Assembly (NCBI RefSeq): GCF_963676685.1
Contig: NC_092347.1
Coordinates: 93,066,208 to 93,130,207, forward strand
Reading direction: 5' to 3'
DNA length: 64,000 bases
From: Mytilus edulis
Taxonomy: Eukaryota; Mollusca; Bivalvia; Mytilida; Mytilidae
Shown one piece after another: positions 1 through 12,876 of this stretch; the first letter of the stretch is position 1, and each line of letters starts with the position of its first letter. A model generated the notes under the pieces. The model was not told where the DNA came from and made no database searches. It saw only the letters and a program-made list of their open reading frames with translations. The translations under genes and the position numbers were made by a program.

Positions 1-805
1 AAACGACCATTAAAGTTCAAAAAGGGTTTGGGTGGAGGGGGGGGGGGGGGGGGGTATTCTTTCCCTTAGCAAATATTCGGATCCCCAATCCATGCAGATG
101 ACAAAAAAATATTCTGAATCCATATTTTCCCAATACCTTATACTGTTAAATTTGAAAAAAAAACACCGTTTGCTTGAAAGCGTCGAACATCTAAAAAAAA
201 ACCTGTCTAGGACAAAAACCTATATCCCAGTTTTGTAGTCTTTACTGTCCCTTCCAACGTATCTTCTTTTTCCATTGAGTGTTCAAATTTCACATTTACA
301 TCCCGGTCGACCCACTATTCAGATCATGAATTATACGTAGTTTTTTAATTTGTTCATACCCTGCATGTGCCTGAAATATGTATCGATGGAGGTAAAACAA
401 ATAAACACCAATCAATCTATTATAAATAAAGACCAGGCGAAAACTCCTGAGAAATAATTGAAACATATATTTTGTGGAAGTTAATCTGAAATAGGATAGT
501 TTTCCTGGAAATGACTTGCACAGCAAGAGTAATGGAAATAAGTTAATTCGAATTCGAAGAATTTCATTTAAAACCTATTCTATAGTTATTTACAATTTAA
601 GATTAATTTTATTTAAGTGCATTAAAACATAACATTTCAGTTTTTGTGGTAAACCGTATTATTCATGTCACAAGACGGCAAGTCATTCAAGGCAGTCGTT
701 CGGTAAAAAGTGTAAGAGTGCACCATTAAGTCTACTGTTATGTGTGAATTAGTTTTATAACACTGGTTAAAACACGCTATGGAAACAAAAAGGATGAAGT
801 ATGTA
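1..805. other. Intergenic, no gene seen
   Basis: Apart from an uninterrupted G tract at about 38-54, I see nothing supportable here. The short open frames lack codon bias, domains or splice context. Confidence 0.5.
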
Positions 806-1290
806 GAATTAGCAAAAAAAAAATCTCAAAAATACTGAACTCCGAGGAAAATTGAAAACGAAAGGTCCCTAATCAAATGGCAAAATCAAATGATAAAACA
901 AATCAAAGCATGGACAACAACTGTCATATTCCTGACTTAGTACAGGCATTTTCAAATGTAGAAAAAGGTGGGTTAAACCTGGTTCTATAGCGCTAAACCT
1001 CTCACTTGTATGCCAGTCGCATCAAATTCCGTTATTTTTACAACGATGCGTGAAAAAAAGAGACATATTCGGTAAAATAGTCAAAATATGGTTACAGCAG
1101 TCATCACTTTGTTACAATCTCAAGACAAACAAACATTTACAAAAAAACACTTAAAGCATCTATCAAATTCAAAAACACATTCCTTGTTTCACGTGTTTGG
1201 CGTCAGAAAATGTAAACGTCACAGGAAGAAATTTTGTCGTACAACTTTAGGTCACCATTTTGCCTTCAAGAATGAGAAACCACATACCGA
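806..1290 (+). repeat. Interspersed repeat family A, copy 1
   Basis: This segment is similar along its length to copies near 4430 (reverse), 6058, 14868, 17935, 22460, 34310 (reverse) and 35370. Shared landmarks in order are a CAAAAATACTGAACT-like start, a GTCCCTAATCAAATGGCAAA-like block, CTGTCATATTCCTGACTT, and a GTGGATTAAACCTGGTT-like block followed by CTCTCACTTGTATG. No protein is encoded. It is a mussel-type dispersed non-autonomous repeat of unknown class. Confidence 0.75.
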
Positions 1291-3573
1291 ACAAATATCT
1301 TAACATTTTTTGTAAAACAATGTCGTTTAATAATGCCTAAAATAATGTTAAGATATTTTTTGCTTCATATAACTCTCAAATGAAAAAAAAAAATGAAAAC
1401 GTTTGTTGTTGTCTATCGTATGTGTTTGTTGTGTATTGTTTTGCACATAAATCACTTGTTCGATTTTTTTTACATTGATCGTTGAGAAGCCTTTTATAGC
1501 TGCTATTCGGCTATTCAGAAACCTTGGGCTTTGTAAGTCTTGTGTGCTTTTAATAACTTGGTTTCATGAATGTTTCGGAGTTTAGTGTGACGTTCATTTC
1601 GATCACCTAGTAATGTTAACAATGTAGTGTAGGGGCCAACTTAAGTCCACCTTATTCGGAGCGTTAATTTCCCCTGCTTATAAGACCGATTGGTGGCTTT
1701 AACGTATTATCTGCTTTTTGGACAGGCTGTTGTCTCTTTGACACATTTACAGTTTTCTTTCTATATTCTATTCAAAATATGCATGTCTACCTCTTTCTAA
1801 TATCTACCCTTATGTAGTACTCTTATAGTACCACATTTAAGAAAATATAAAAAATACTTGCATTTCACGCAACTCAACTCAGCATATCGGATCCAAACAT
1901 AAACAATCTTAACCAATGGAAACGAAGTACTACTATAAGTCAATGTACAAAGTCAGACAACTCGTGTTCATTTTGACTTGACATTAATGTTTGGCAAATT
2001 ATCAATTCCATAGCAAAACAAAATAATACAAATACTTATCTTTAGTTTTCATAAACCAAAACAAGACATTTTTCTTGGACAGTACATGTTAAATCGACTA
2101 AATCAATTTCTACTATCTATATTTGATGGTAAGTGTAAACAAATACAAAAGATTTTATCATATTTTCAGCAGGTTATTAGTAAAATACAAAGCGTATGAC
2201 AGATAAACGATGTAACGAATAGTATATATACTACGCATACTTTTCTGTTGAAGACCAAACATGTCACAACTATCCTGTTATTCCACTCCCATTAAAGAAA
2301 TCACTATAGGGACTTATCATCCAGTTGAGCATGATGCGAACCTGTAAATAAGTAGACTAGTGCCACTATAATGAAGTAGATAATGAAGAGTCTTGCACGC
2401 ATGAGTATAACCCGCTTAATGATTTGGTTAGTGATGGGGTAGTGATTCTATAGATATCTGTGCTATTTGTTTACTAATGTTTGTTGGATTACCCCTTCTC
2501 TTTTTCTGTACGTTTTGTACCTTAAACTGTTTCAACATCTCCTCAGAATCCATTGACCGAATTTAATTTAAATTAAACCTCCACTGCTCCACATATTCTC
2601 ATTAACAAAATGCAATTGTACAGTTTGTGATTATTGTAGCAAACAATTCGAGAAGTGTAATCAATTGAGATAAAATGTAATATTTAAAGGGTTCTGCTAT
2701 TTTTTTTTATTACTTAAAGGTTCTACTGTTAAACAATGAAAACGAAAGTATTTGTCTTATAAACATAATTATATATTCTATATTAAACTGTTGCTAACTT
2801 CAAGCCAAAATTCTTTGAATGTTAAGACAGGTAACAATTAATATTGCATATACAGATATACCCCTCTGATACATGGAGGCAGCCCTTTTTGTAAGTGATG
2901 CTTACATTGCTGTGATACCTAATGAACCCAAATAAAGTGTAACCGTTTAATTTGGTGTCGGTCTAATATTACGGATTTAAATCATACTATGTTAAACTTT
3001 CATTGAGCGATGTCTGACGACGCAATTAAAATGACCCCAATGCATCATGAAATATCAGAATATCTTTTATTGGTCCACATGGTATATACACTGTATTAAG
3101 GAATAATTTGAAACACAAATATTGAGAGAATTATATTAAAAGGCCGAACAAACTGCACATTTAAGGGTTTTGTAATTGACTTAGAAAGTAGTTATACTGA
3201 TTGAAAGGATGGGATAGGTTGACTTGCGTAAAAAGATGGCAAATTGATTTTTCCGGGTTGTATTTAAAAAAAAAAAGTCTTATAGAATTAATGATATTTT
3301 GGTTCAGGAGAATTGATGGCTTATTGACCATCATACAACATCTTTTATTTTTATGAACTAAGTTAAACTAAGATAACCAGCTAACGATGATAACAAACCG
3401 TTAAATAAACAGGAAAAGAGCTACATCGATTTTAAAAAGGACAAATTCAACAAATTCGGACTATAGATATATCTGAGAAGAACATAAATACACTTAATTA
3501 ATTATTATTAGATATTCGGACTTGAGTTGTTCTTCGTGAACCTTTGTCCTATACATATGGTTATATTTGAACA
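1291..3573. other. Intergenic, no gene seen
   Basis: AT-rich sequence. A short piece around 1700-1755 resembles repeat family B (GTTGTCTCTTTGACA block, also at about 12,600 and reverse at 42,430). I found no coding region, RNA gene or clear repeat boundary in the rest. Confidence 0.45.
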
Positions 3574-4229
3574 TTAAGGTAGCACAATACAAAGATTTTA
3601 TAACTCCAACTCCCAAGTTTTAAATGCTGTAACTTTTTGAATAATGCTTGAAAATTTATAAAAGTGGTAGTTTTGGATAGCTAACAGATTACTCTTTCAA
3701 ATTAATGCAATGTTAGTATCATGCAACAATTATGTAACCAATTATAATGTTAACTGTGTCTAAAATATTTTTCACCAAATTTCCGCTTTCAAATGAAATT
3801 AGCTTCTGCATAGGTATCCCTAGAGGGTTGATTTTATTATATTAATTAAACATTATCTTCTTTTATGTGGTTAGGATGTTTACACTAATTAGAGATTTTT
3901 GAGAGAATGGAATACCATAGAAACAATCTGAGACACCCTTTTGAAGCCTATGATGGGTTGATTAAGGTTTCGTTAAAATTTTCTGTATAGTTAAAGAGAT
4001 GATAGAGCTAAATTCATTTAAGTGAACTTACCCAGATTTTGCCACTAATTACATAATAATTGATTACATAATGATTGCATAATAAAAATATTGCATTAAT
4101 TTAAAAGATTAATCGTTTATCTATCTATAAATACCTCTTTTATTATTTTTTATTCATTTATAAGAAAGTTACAGCATTTTAAAGGTTAGTGATTGGAAGT
4201 AAAAAAATCTTTGTATTGTGCTACCTTAA
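3574..4229. mobile_element. TTAA-flanked MITE with long inverted ends
   Basis: The left end is TTAA then GGTAGCACAATACAAAGATT at 3578. The right end is its inverse, finishing GTATTGTGCTACC then TTAA at 4226-4229. The inverted match continues for roughly 55 bp with mismatches and includes an AAATGCTGTAAC block. There is no open reading frame. TTAA target duplication is characteristic of piggyBac-like elements, so this is probably a non-autonomous member; the superfamily is inference. Confidence 0.8.
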
Positions 4230-4429
4230 ATATATTCTTATAAGGTCGTCTAGTGGTACACATCAGATAATCTCAATATAAGCATGCATTTGTATTTACA
4301 ACAGTTTTGTATTACGTAGGGTATACATATTACTTTCACTGAATTCGACATTCCTTATTAAGGTAAATAGTGTTATAATTTTCTTGCATTGTTTAAAGTG
4401 TCAGCTGTTTGTTTTTTTCTCACACGTTG

Positions 4430-4650
4430 TTGTCAATATAATGGAATACTATGCGACCTCCTACAAGTGAGAGGTTTAGCTAGCTATAAAACCAGGTGTA
4501 ATCCACCATAAGGAAATACCTGTACCCAGTCATAACAGTTGTTTTTTATTCGTTTGATGTGTTTGAGCTTTTGATTTTTCTATTTGAAACGGGATTTTCC
4601 ATTTTCCATTTTCATTGCAGTTCGGTAGTTTTGTTATTTTACATTTTAGT
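4430..4650 (-). repeat. Interspersed repeat family A, copy 2
   Basis: Reverse-orientation partial copy of family A. It has the CAAGTGAGAGGTTTAGC block, then GGAATATGACAG-like and TTCGTTTGATGTGTTTGAGC blocks in the expected order. Confidence 0.7.
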
Positions 4651-6057
4651 TGTAAACAGAAATGATTAGCGAAATATATTAACTGGAAATAGAAGTTCCA
4701 AATCAACATACGACGAAATATAAATAGTAATAGCTTTAACACTTTAACACAATTATGATGCTACATTTAAACCAACAGACTGATTCCAATCCTATCTTGA
4801 CTTGAAACGATTAAAAACAAGCCGATTTGTGGATATCTGTAATATTGTATTTCATTTCCGTGTAAATGTTTGTCAAAACAAATGTCAATGAAAATGCTAA
4901 AATGAATATTGTCAATCTCCCTAACAAAATAAGTGTACTTAAGAGCCCATGTTCATACAAAGTTAGCACGAATAAACCAAAAATACACTTTATACATATC
5001 GTGCACAACGTTATCATATGATGATAAATATTTACTTCATAGAAAGATAGTTCTAAAAATTGCGAATTTTACTTTGTTCAAAGATAAACTGTCGAACGAA
5101 GTAAAATAAATCTGATTTTATGATGATACAGAATCCATAAGGACCCAGACACCAGCCTCTGAACAAAGGAGAAAACTCTAAATTAAATGTTATCATCAAC
5201 CTCATTTCTTCATTCTGGAATGTGTGATTTAGATGTGAACAGTACATTTAAAAATTCCAAAGATGTGTAAAACCTATACAAATATATTCCAAATCTAAAT
5301 GACATAGAGACATACTTAGACTAACTTGTCCATAAAAGACTAACGCAGACACAAACTGCATGACATTATACTGATGTGATTATTGGCTTCTAGTGGCCAT
5401 AATCTGTGTTCCTCTGCTTGTTGACTTATTCCTTTGTTCTTATACGGCAGAGTTCATCTAAGAGATTCATAAGAAACATGACAAGATAGTACCAATATCC
5501 TACAGCTTCACGTTCCGCGATACAGATGATGTCTTTTTATTGATTAACTCAAATGTTGGTGACTCTATTGCATGGTCTCATTAATCCAATTGGAATCCCA
5601 CTCAACCTGTATCATATTTATTTTTACATTAATAGATTGACAATGACGGCTTTAGAGAACCAATCTTACGAAAACAAATGTTAGTTCACCACTTAATTTA
5701 TGTGAAACAATATTACAGCCGTGTGTGACTATGGAGTATACATCATTTTAAATTGTTACATAATTACATGTCGATTGCGTATTGTCATGATATCATTGAT
5801 AGAGGTATTTCAGCTTTTAAACCAAATGTAAGTTGGAGTCCTCTTTTCCTTTCAAAAGTTTAACAGATACCATCATAATCTGGTAAATCGTTATGAAACG
5901 TTACTGGAAACTATTTAGGGGAACATTCCATTTAACATGCGATTTATTCGATCATTTTCACCCGTCTCCCCACTTATTCCACAAACACTATGAAAGACAA
6001 ACACGACTCTTTTAGGCTGAAAATTGACATTCCTAATATTAACATAGCTGCATGATA
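4651..6057. other. Intergenic, no gene seen
   Basis: No coding region, RNA gene or repeat boundary that I can support. Small open frames on the minus strand (for example 4811-5017 and 5053-5247) are short, AT-driven and without recognisable motifs. Confidence 0.4.
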
Positions 6058-6251
6058 AAGATACCTGGTACAGGCATTTTCTTATGTAGAAAATGTTGGA
6101 TTGAACCTGGTTTCATAGCTAGCTAAACCTCTCACTTGTAAGACAGTCGTATCAAATTCTATTATATTGACAACGATGTGTGAACAAAACAAAGCCATTA
6201 TATAGATAAAATTGTCCAAAATAGGGATACAACAGTCAACATTGTGTTATA
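6058..6251 (+). repeat. Interspersed repeat family A, copy 3 (partial)
   Basis: Matches family A from the GGTACAGGCATTTTC block through ACAGTCAACATTGTGTTATAA. It ends where a LINE remnant begins. Confidence 0.7.
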
Positions 6252-6840
6252 ATAATCAAAATACATCAGCTCGTCTTATCACCAGGACAAGAACATATCA
6301 TCGATACTTGCCGATTTACGTTGGTTTCCCGTTCAATACAGCCAACAATTCAAAATACTTACTTATGTATACTGTGCGTTGAAGGGCATTGTTCCTGCTT
6401 ACGTTCGGGAACTAGTACATTTTCCAAAAATTTGCCAATCCGATATCTGCGTTCAAGCTCTACAAAACTACTTATCGTTCCAAAAGCGCATATGAAGACA
6501 TGTGGTGAAATACAATTTGATTGGACAGCAGTATCTTTTTGGAACAATCTCCCAGAGTGTTTTAAATCTCAGCTAGAAAACTCTTTTACTTGTATTTTTA
6601 TTTAGTTTTTTTTTTTTATTGTTTTGCATGATTTTAGCCCAGATTGTTAATTTAAATTTTTGTTTGTACATGTATTTTTGTATTGACCTTTTATGATGGC
6701 CATTTTTGTTGTTTTTTTTATTTTATTATTCGAATCTGACAAAGTCTATGTTTTATGTTAATGTTTTTGTCTTTGATTTGTTTTAAATACATGCTGAATG
6801 TTCTGCGCCTTAGATTATTTTTTTATTTTTTTAGGCAACA
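6252..6840 (+). mobile_element. CR1/L2-like LINE 3' end, degenerate
   Basis: Conceptual translation gives the C-terminal tail typical of CR1/L2/Rex-type non-LTR retrotransposon ORF2: a DLRWFPVQY segment at about 6325-6352 followed by KILTYVYCALKGIVPAYV, then after a frame change LRSSSTKLLIVPKAHMKTCG and FWNNLPECF at about 6440-6570. The frame shifts mark it as dead. The T-rich 3' tail (TTTTTGTCTTTGATTTG, then TTCTGCGCCTTAGATT) runs to about 6835. It is interrupted there by a lectin-gene fragment, and the tail repeats at 7290-7400 ending in a GAGCGCTTTATAGATTT block. The family assignment rests on remembered LINE tails. Confidence 0.7.
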
Positions 6841-7290
6841 CAAAAAAACACTGAAAAAGTCACAGAAGCTAAAATAAAATCTGTTGATAAAGTCCTTGGG
6901 TATTTAAAGGACGACAATGCGTATCTAAAGACCTTAGTTATTGCGTCTCTGAAGTCCCCGGATGTTAACTATGACGGGACTAAAGAACACAAACGAAAAG
7001 TGATCACTAATTTACCCAAGGGTAGGTATATAGTATTTCAAACATTATTTATTATTATCTAATATATAGTTATTTTTTTAATGTTAATTTTACTTAATTA
7101 GATACGTCATAGCATAAACAAAAAATATCGCGTTTCCTCAACTAAAGACTAAGAAAATATGTCCAGTAACCCGTTACTATTATCTGATGATTCGAAAGTA
7201 TGTATGAAAAACAATCCTTTTATTAGATTTAACCAATTCTATTGTTTAATATTCCCTCAAAAAGAACAATTAAGTTTCCTCTGGATAATT
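6841..7290 (+). pseudogene. Duplicated fragment of the FReD gene exon 1 3' end plus intron start
   Basis: About 450 bp closely match the stretch from about 10,150 to 10,575: the coiled-coil end of exon 1 (KSVDKVLGYLKDDNAYLK), the splice donor GGGTAGGTATATAG, and about 270 bp of intron including the block CCCTCAAAAAGAACAATTAA. There is no fibrinogen domain downstream before the next gene, so it cannot make the full protein. It sits inside a LINE 3' tail and is flanked on both sides by about 105 bp of that tail. It could be a captured gene fragment or the remains of a segmental duplication. Confidence 0.8.
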
Positions 7291-7450
7291 TAGTATTTGA
7301 ATCTAACACAGTGTATGTTTTATTTTTATTTTTATGTTTTTGTCTTTGATTTGTTTTAAATACCATGCTGCATGTTCTGCGCCTTAGATTAATTTTTATT
7401 TTTTATATAGAGCGCTTTATAGATTTTCATTATTATTTATTATTATGATC
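7291..7450 (+). repeat. Second copy of the LINE 3' tail
   Basis: Repeats 6730-6835 at roughly 90 percent (GTTTTTGTCTTTGATTTG, then TTCTGCGCCTTAGATT), then continues into ATAGAGCGCTTTATAGATTT and a TTATTATTATTA-type end that looks like a real LINE terminus. It forms a direct repeat around the captured lectin fragment. Confidence 0.7.
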
Positions 7451-7959
7451 TTAATCACTATAAAAAACAAAAAAATCAAAGGAGTCTATAAATATCAATT
7501 ATCAAAGAATAATGACAGGGTTCTTGACGGTGAAAGATTTTGAAAACGGGCATCCTTCACGACTTTAACAAAAAAAAAGTGCAATCATAATATATCATGT
7601 TGATTTTATTATTACGGGAGGTTTTACAAATAAATGTTGAACGTTAGAAATTATATACAATTAAATGAATTTGGGAAATCTCGTGAAAATATAGATCGGT
7701 AGGAACCACATTTAATCAATTTCCACGTAATATACCAATTATATAATTGTCAAAGAACGTGTCGTGCACACACGAAAAGTCGAGACAATTTTATTGTTAT
7801 TGATCGTTTTATATCGTGTTTATGATTTTCTATTCAAACATTAAAAAGGTTTGAAATTTTTTTTTTCTGAGGAGTTAATCTGTAGAAAGTTTCTCAGTTT
7901 CTATATTTATGGAAAGAAACATGAAAGACGTTTATGAAAGGTAAGACATTAACTTAAAT
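7451..7959. other. Intergenic, no gene seen
   Basis: AT-rich sequence without recognisable coding potential or a repeat I can delimit. Confidence 0.4.
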
Positions 7960-8180
7960 AAAGGCAACAGTAGTATACCGCTGTTCAACACTCATAAATC
8001 CATGGACAAAAAACAAAATCGGGGCAACAAACTAAAACTGAGGGAAACGCATTAAAGATAAGAGGAGAACAACCACACACACACACACACACACACCCCA
8101 CACACAGAAACGGACTAAGCATTAGACAAAATCCTATGAGAATAACAAATATAACTTAACATAGGACTAACAAAGGGCTA
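7960..8180 (+). repeat. Interspersed repeat family C with (CA)n microsatellite
   Basis: GGCAACAGTAGTATACCGCTG followed by CATAAATC, then ACTGAGGGAAACGCATTA, matches the copy at 28,918-29,170. An (AC)n run of about 12 units lies at 8074-8097. This is a familiar mussel dispersed repeat and no protein is encoded. Confidence 0.65.
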
Positions 8181-9340
8181 TTGTAAGAATCTTATCATGT
8201 ACCAGTGACAAGTTATTACATAAGATTAATTCAACGAATTCCCTTGACAAAGAAATAATCATAGAAAAATCTTCAGTTTTCTCTGATGTGGTTTTTAAAC
8301 TATTTTGAGTTCTTTTTGCTATAGTAATGTCTTTCTTTCTTCATATAACGATTTTTTTGCCTAGTAAGTTATCTTTTATTCCTTTAAGCTTTAATTGCTG
8401 TGGGACTTTCCTCTCATGGTATTTGAATAAACTTTTCACAACAAGCTAAAGTTTAAAATAGCATATTTCACAGAAACGAAAAACACTTAAGCCTGATTCT
8501 TTCAGACTATAGCCATCTAACATGATTACTGTATATGTCAAATAAATTCCAATATACTGCAATAAATAGGTATTATATTTCATAGGTTCAGAACAACAGG
8601 CAACTCAAATGAAAGGTAGGAATATTTTTAGTTACAATGCATCACTTTCACTAAAAGCGATTGGTTGTTATTATAGTAAATGGAATTCAATTACCTTCTG
8701 ACTGATATATCTTTTTGTGGATTTATTTCATTTATTTGGTAATAATTCAATAAATATTCCCTAGACGCTACCCTAAAACTATCAAAATCTGTGATTGTTA
8801 ATCACGACTGGTTCATCGCAGATGATCATGACATTTTAATTGGATAAAGTGCTTCTTCAGCTTTAATAAACGAGCACGTCTGACAGTTCACGTGGGTCCC
8901 CTGTGTTGTAATTATAACATTTGCTGCCTTATATTAATGTAACCGTTCAAGTAAGAGTTTCATTAACTTTGATCAATACAACAGAAATTGTCTTAGTTCG
9001 TCAAACGCTCATAGACACGCACTTAAAGTCGAATACGATACAGCCATTTGAAATATACGGAATAGTTCACTATCTAGATGTGTCTTAAAGACTTCATTAA
9101 AAGTTACTTAATGATAATCACGTCGTTATTTCAAAATTCCATATGCATAAAACTTAGATTACGTCCACGCTAAATATCAATTCACGGGAATCGACTGTGA
9201 AATATAGTTTCAGGATCTTTACGAGATGACAATGTTTACATTTCTACGTGACTAGTTCTTCGAAGGTAAACTGGTTTCAGTTTGAAGGAAGAACAACACA
9301 TAATGATATTGAAAACAAACGAGGAACAAAACAGTACAAA
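8181..9340. other. Upstream region of the FReD gene
   Basis: No gene recognised. A 30-bp stretch at 8585-8614 is bounded by AG and GT and has phase compatible with the FReD gene; see findings. The 5' UTR and promoter of the FReD gene must lie in the last part, but I cannot place the transcription start. Confidence 0.35.
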
Positions 9341-12300
9341 ATGAACTGCCGAAAAATACTTTTTCAGTTTTGTTTGATTATGTATTCAGTTGTACTGTCA
9401 AACTCAGAAGTACGTGGTAATAATTTGCCATGTGAGTACAGTTTTCATGTATGGTACCCAGATGAAGATATCAGACAAAAAGTGAAGGATGTCAGTTATA
9501 AGGTGAGCAACATGACGGGATATATAGACAGGGAGTTTCTTACGATGAAAGCTACAGCATTGGAAGAATTAAAACAATGTCAAAACTGGACCATTCACCT
9601 AGAACGGCAAATTACAGAGTTAAAATTTAAATCCTTGAAGGGTAGGATAATTGAAAGAGACACATCAAATAGTATTACGGATGTTGAAAGAGATATGTTA
9701 GACCTTAAAAAGAAAGTCAGTCATTTGAAAAACAATTATCAACGGATGCATAGAAGTTTTCAATCTTTGAATATTGGAAATATGAGAAAGGCAGAACCTA
9801 CAAGTCATCGTGAAATAAATATGCTCGATTTGTTAAAAAACACTGTCCGGGATTTGAAAGCTGAATGGGTTGTAGTGAAACGCGACGTCATAGAATTACA
9901 AACAGAACACAGAAATATCAAAATGGGCCAAAACAAATACAGTAACAACTCTTTTCATATGGCAGAATCCATCCAATTACTGACATCGAAATTTTCTATC
10001 TTAGAAGCGAAAAACGACAATTTTACTGATGTGCTAAAATCACAATCAAATAAGAATGATAACGTACACGATCGCATACAGAAGCTGGAGACTCACGATG
10101 AGGATTATACAGTAATTGTAGACAACATGAAAACCGATCTGAAAAATTCAGAAGCTAAAATAAAATCTGTTGATAAAGACCTTGGGTTGTTAAAGGACGA
10201 CAATGCATATCTAAAGACGTTAGTTATTGCGTCTCTGAAGTCCCCGGATGTCAATCATGACGGGACTAAAGAAAATAGGCGAAGAGTGATAACTACTATA
10301 CCAAAGGGTAGGTATATAGTATTTCAAACACAATATATAATTATCTAAAATATAGTTATTTTTTTTAATGTTAATCTAACTTTATTAGAAAAGTCATAGC
10401 ATAACAAAAATATCACATTTCCTCGCCAAAAGACCAACAGAATAAGTCCCATAACCCCTTATCATTATCTGATGTTTTGAAAGTATTTATGAAAAACAAT
10501 CCTCTCTTTGGATTTAACCAATTCTAATATTTAATGTTCCCTCAAAAAGAACAATTAAGTTTCCTCTGGATAATTTTCAATCTCTATCTTCCCCTACAAC
10601 TAATTCTAACAAAACTAGTGATTATTCAAACCTGTATTCATTAATTCCCCATGAGAAATATTGTTAAATGAAATCATACACAATGCTCTTTAACATAAAA
10701 ATGGTAGTATACGCTTGAAATGTATTTCTTTCTGATACCATACGGCATATTTTGTTAATAATGAACAGTATGCTGGAGTCTCTTATTGACAACATCAGAT
10801 TTTAATAAGGACATTGTTTGGTAGACTTGTTCCTATAGGAACGAACTGTGCCTCTCTGTCTCTTTGCCGATCTTTTCTTATTATTTCTTATTCTTATAGT
10901 CGGAGTTCCTTTAATAATTGTCAAAAATAAGAAGATGAAATAAGTTTGATAATTTTATATCACATTCAGATGGGTCAATAACCTTAAAGCAAATTGAGGA
11001 CATATAAAGTCTTGTGTAAACAAAAACTTTCTGTGTAATGATGTTGGGCATGTTTCTACTTTACTTTTATCAAGTGATTGTGATTTCCAATTTGTGTTGA
11101 TTTGGAAAGTACAGGACCATAGAATAAATAAGTAAAAACTGTTGAGTTACCTTTTGTATTCAAAGTATTGAAAGACTCATTGTGTGAAAATGGATTTTTT
11201 TTTACCGTGAGGAGCCACATTACAAAAGGATTTTCAGTGTATTCTTATTTATCCTATTTTATATTTGAAAATGTCTTCGAAATGAGTCATTCATCATATC
11301 AAAGTTTACAATATGGACTGAGCAATTTTCTGATTTGGTTCCAGTAACATATCCTCTAGAGCTAGAAATATAGGACAACAACAGACACGGCCTCCTCTGC
11401 CTCAGAAACACCATATTTAGATAATAGTATCTCTGAACTTGATAAAACTTATATTTGAATTAAATGAATCAATAGTGTTGTAACGTGACATTTGATATTA
11501 AATCATTTTGTCACCAAATCTTTCCTTTGGGACTATTTGAATCATTTATATGTTGTTAGCTTCCTTTCTTCGTACTAAACATCCTGTCTTTCAATTATTT
11601 GTCCTTAACATCCGTTGAATACAATTCCAAAGTGATGTAATTAATATGTATAGTGTAAAACGGGCGTCTATGAATTGACAGCACCTAATTATCATCTCTT
11701 TTATGATAGGAATCAATTGTTTACGTAGGCATGATAGATCTTCAGAAAGCGTTTAAGATAGTCAGTTAGGAATCAATTGTTTACGTAGGCATGATAGATC
11801 TTCAGAAAGCGTTTAAGGTAGTCAGTTAATATATAAAAAAAGATTTCATGGTATTCACATCAACAATTAGTAAATTGTATCCATCATACCTGTATCTAAA
11901 ACAACATGAGGGATGTACATATATTGACGCGTCATATATTGTAGGTTCTAGAATTATTGCTGCAAAATCACATAAACGCTTAGTATTGTCGACACTACAT
12001 AAAGAAACTATAACTGTAGGACTAGAGATATTATTTTCTGATATTAAAAGACACTAGTTGAATTTTTCAGTATTTAAAAAAAATCTTTTCTCTTTTTTTT
12101 TGAAAACAAATAGTACCTTTATTGGAACCACAACTTAAACAATGATTTAGGTAACATTTTATACTTGAAACGTTGAAATTTTGTGTTCAGGTTGGTCCAA
12201 CAATATTCAACTTTTTAAAGTCAAGAATGTTTCAATGCCTATCGTAAACAGAGACACATTGATCTGCATTGTTTGAGTGTTGTTTTTGTCATTTTTTGTA

Positions 12301-12839
12301 ACTTTGGAACTTCAAAAGGTAAAATAACAAAACAAAACCAAAAGTTGCGAGGAAAATTCATAACAGAAAGTCGATAATCAAATGACAGAATCAACTCTCA
12401 AATATATTTTTTACCATGTGTATCTATTGTGTATTTTCAATCAGTTGTACACTTTTGAGTTAATATCATTTAAACTTCAAACAAACGTAATAAATTACAG
12501 TATTGCATCTCCATTTGGAATGGTTAAACTCTGAAGTGGGATTTTCTCGTTGTGTTGAAGACCCATCGATGGCGTTTGGCTGTTGTCTGCTCTTTGGTCT
12601 GTTTGTTGTCTCTTTGACATATTACCCATTTCAATTTTACATAGGTGTTAGGGACGACATCAAAAGTTCAATGAAGGATATAAAAATTAATTCAAATAGT
12701 TTTTTCACTGACCCCCTACCCCCCTATTAACTTAATTTGGGAAAAATTGATTGACCCATATGGATATATGAAAAAAATCAATGTCGGCTAACCAAATCTT
12801 GCAGGAGTTCAACCCCCCACCCCCAAACTATTTGAATTA

Positions 12840-12876
<37 letters not shown>

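Noticed and set aside
38-54. G tract as a G-quadruplex regulatory site
   Set aside because: A single homopolymer run without a nearby gene; as likely to be a simple repeat or sequencing-length error.
6321-6605. 94-aa open frame as an independent gene
   Set aside because: It is the C-terminal tail of a LINE ORF2 with a frame break; the true start lies in another frame upstream.
9248-9340. Extended start for the FReD gene at 9248
   Set aside because: That start is a GTG, and the 31 residues before the ATG at 9341 would place a signal peptide internally. The ATG at 9341 gives a normal secretion signal.
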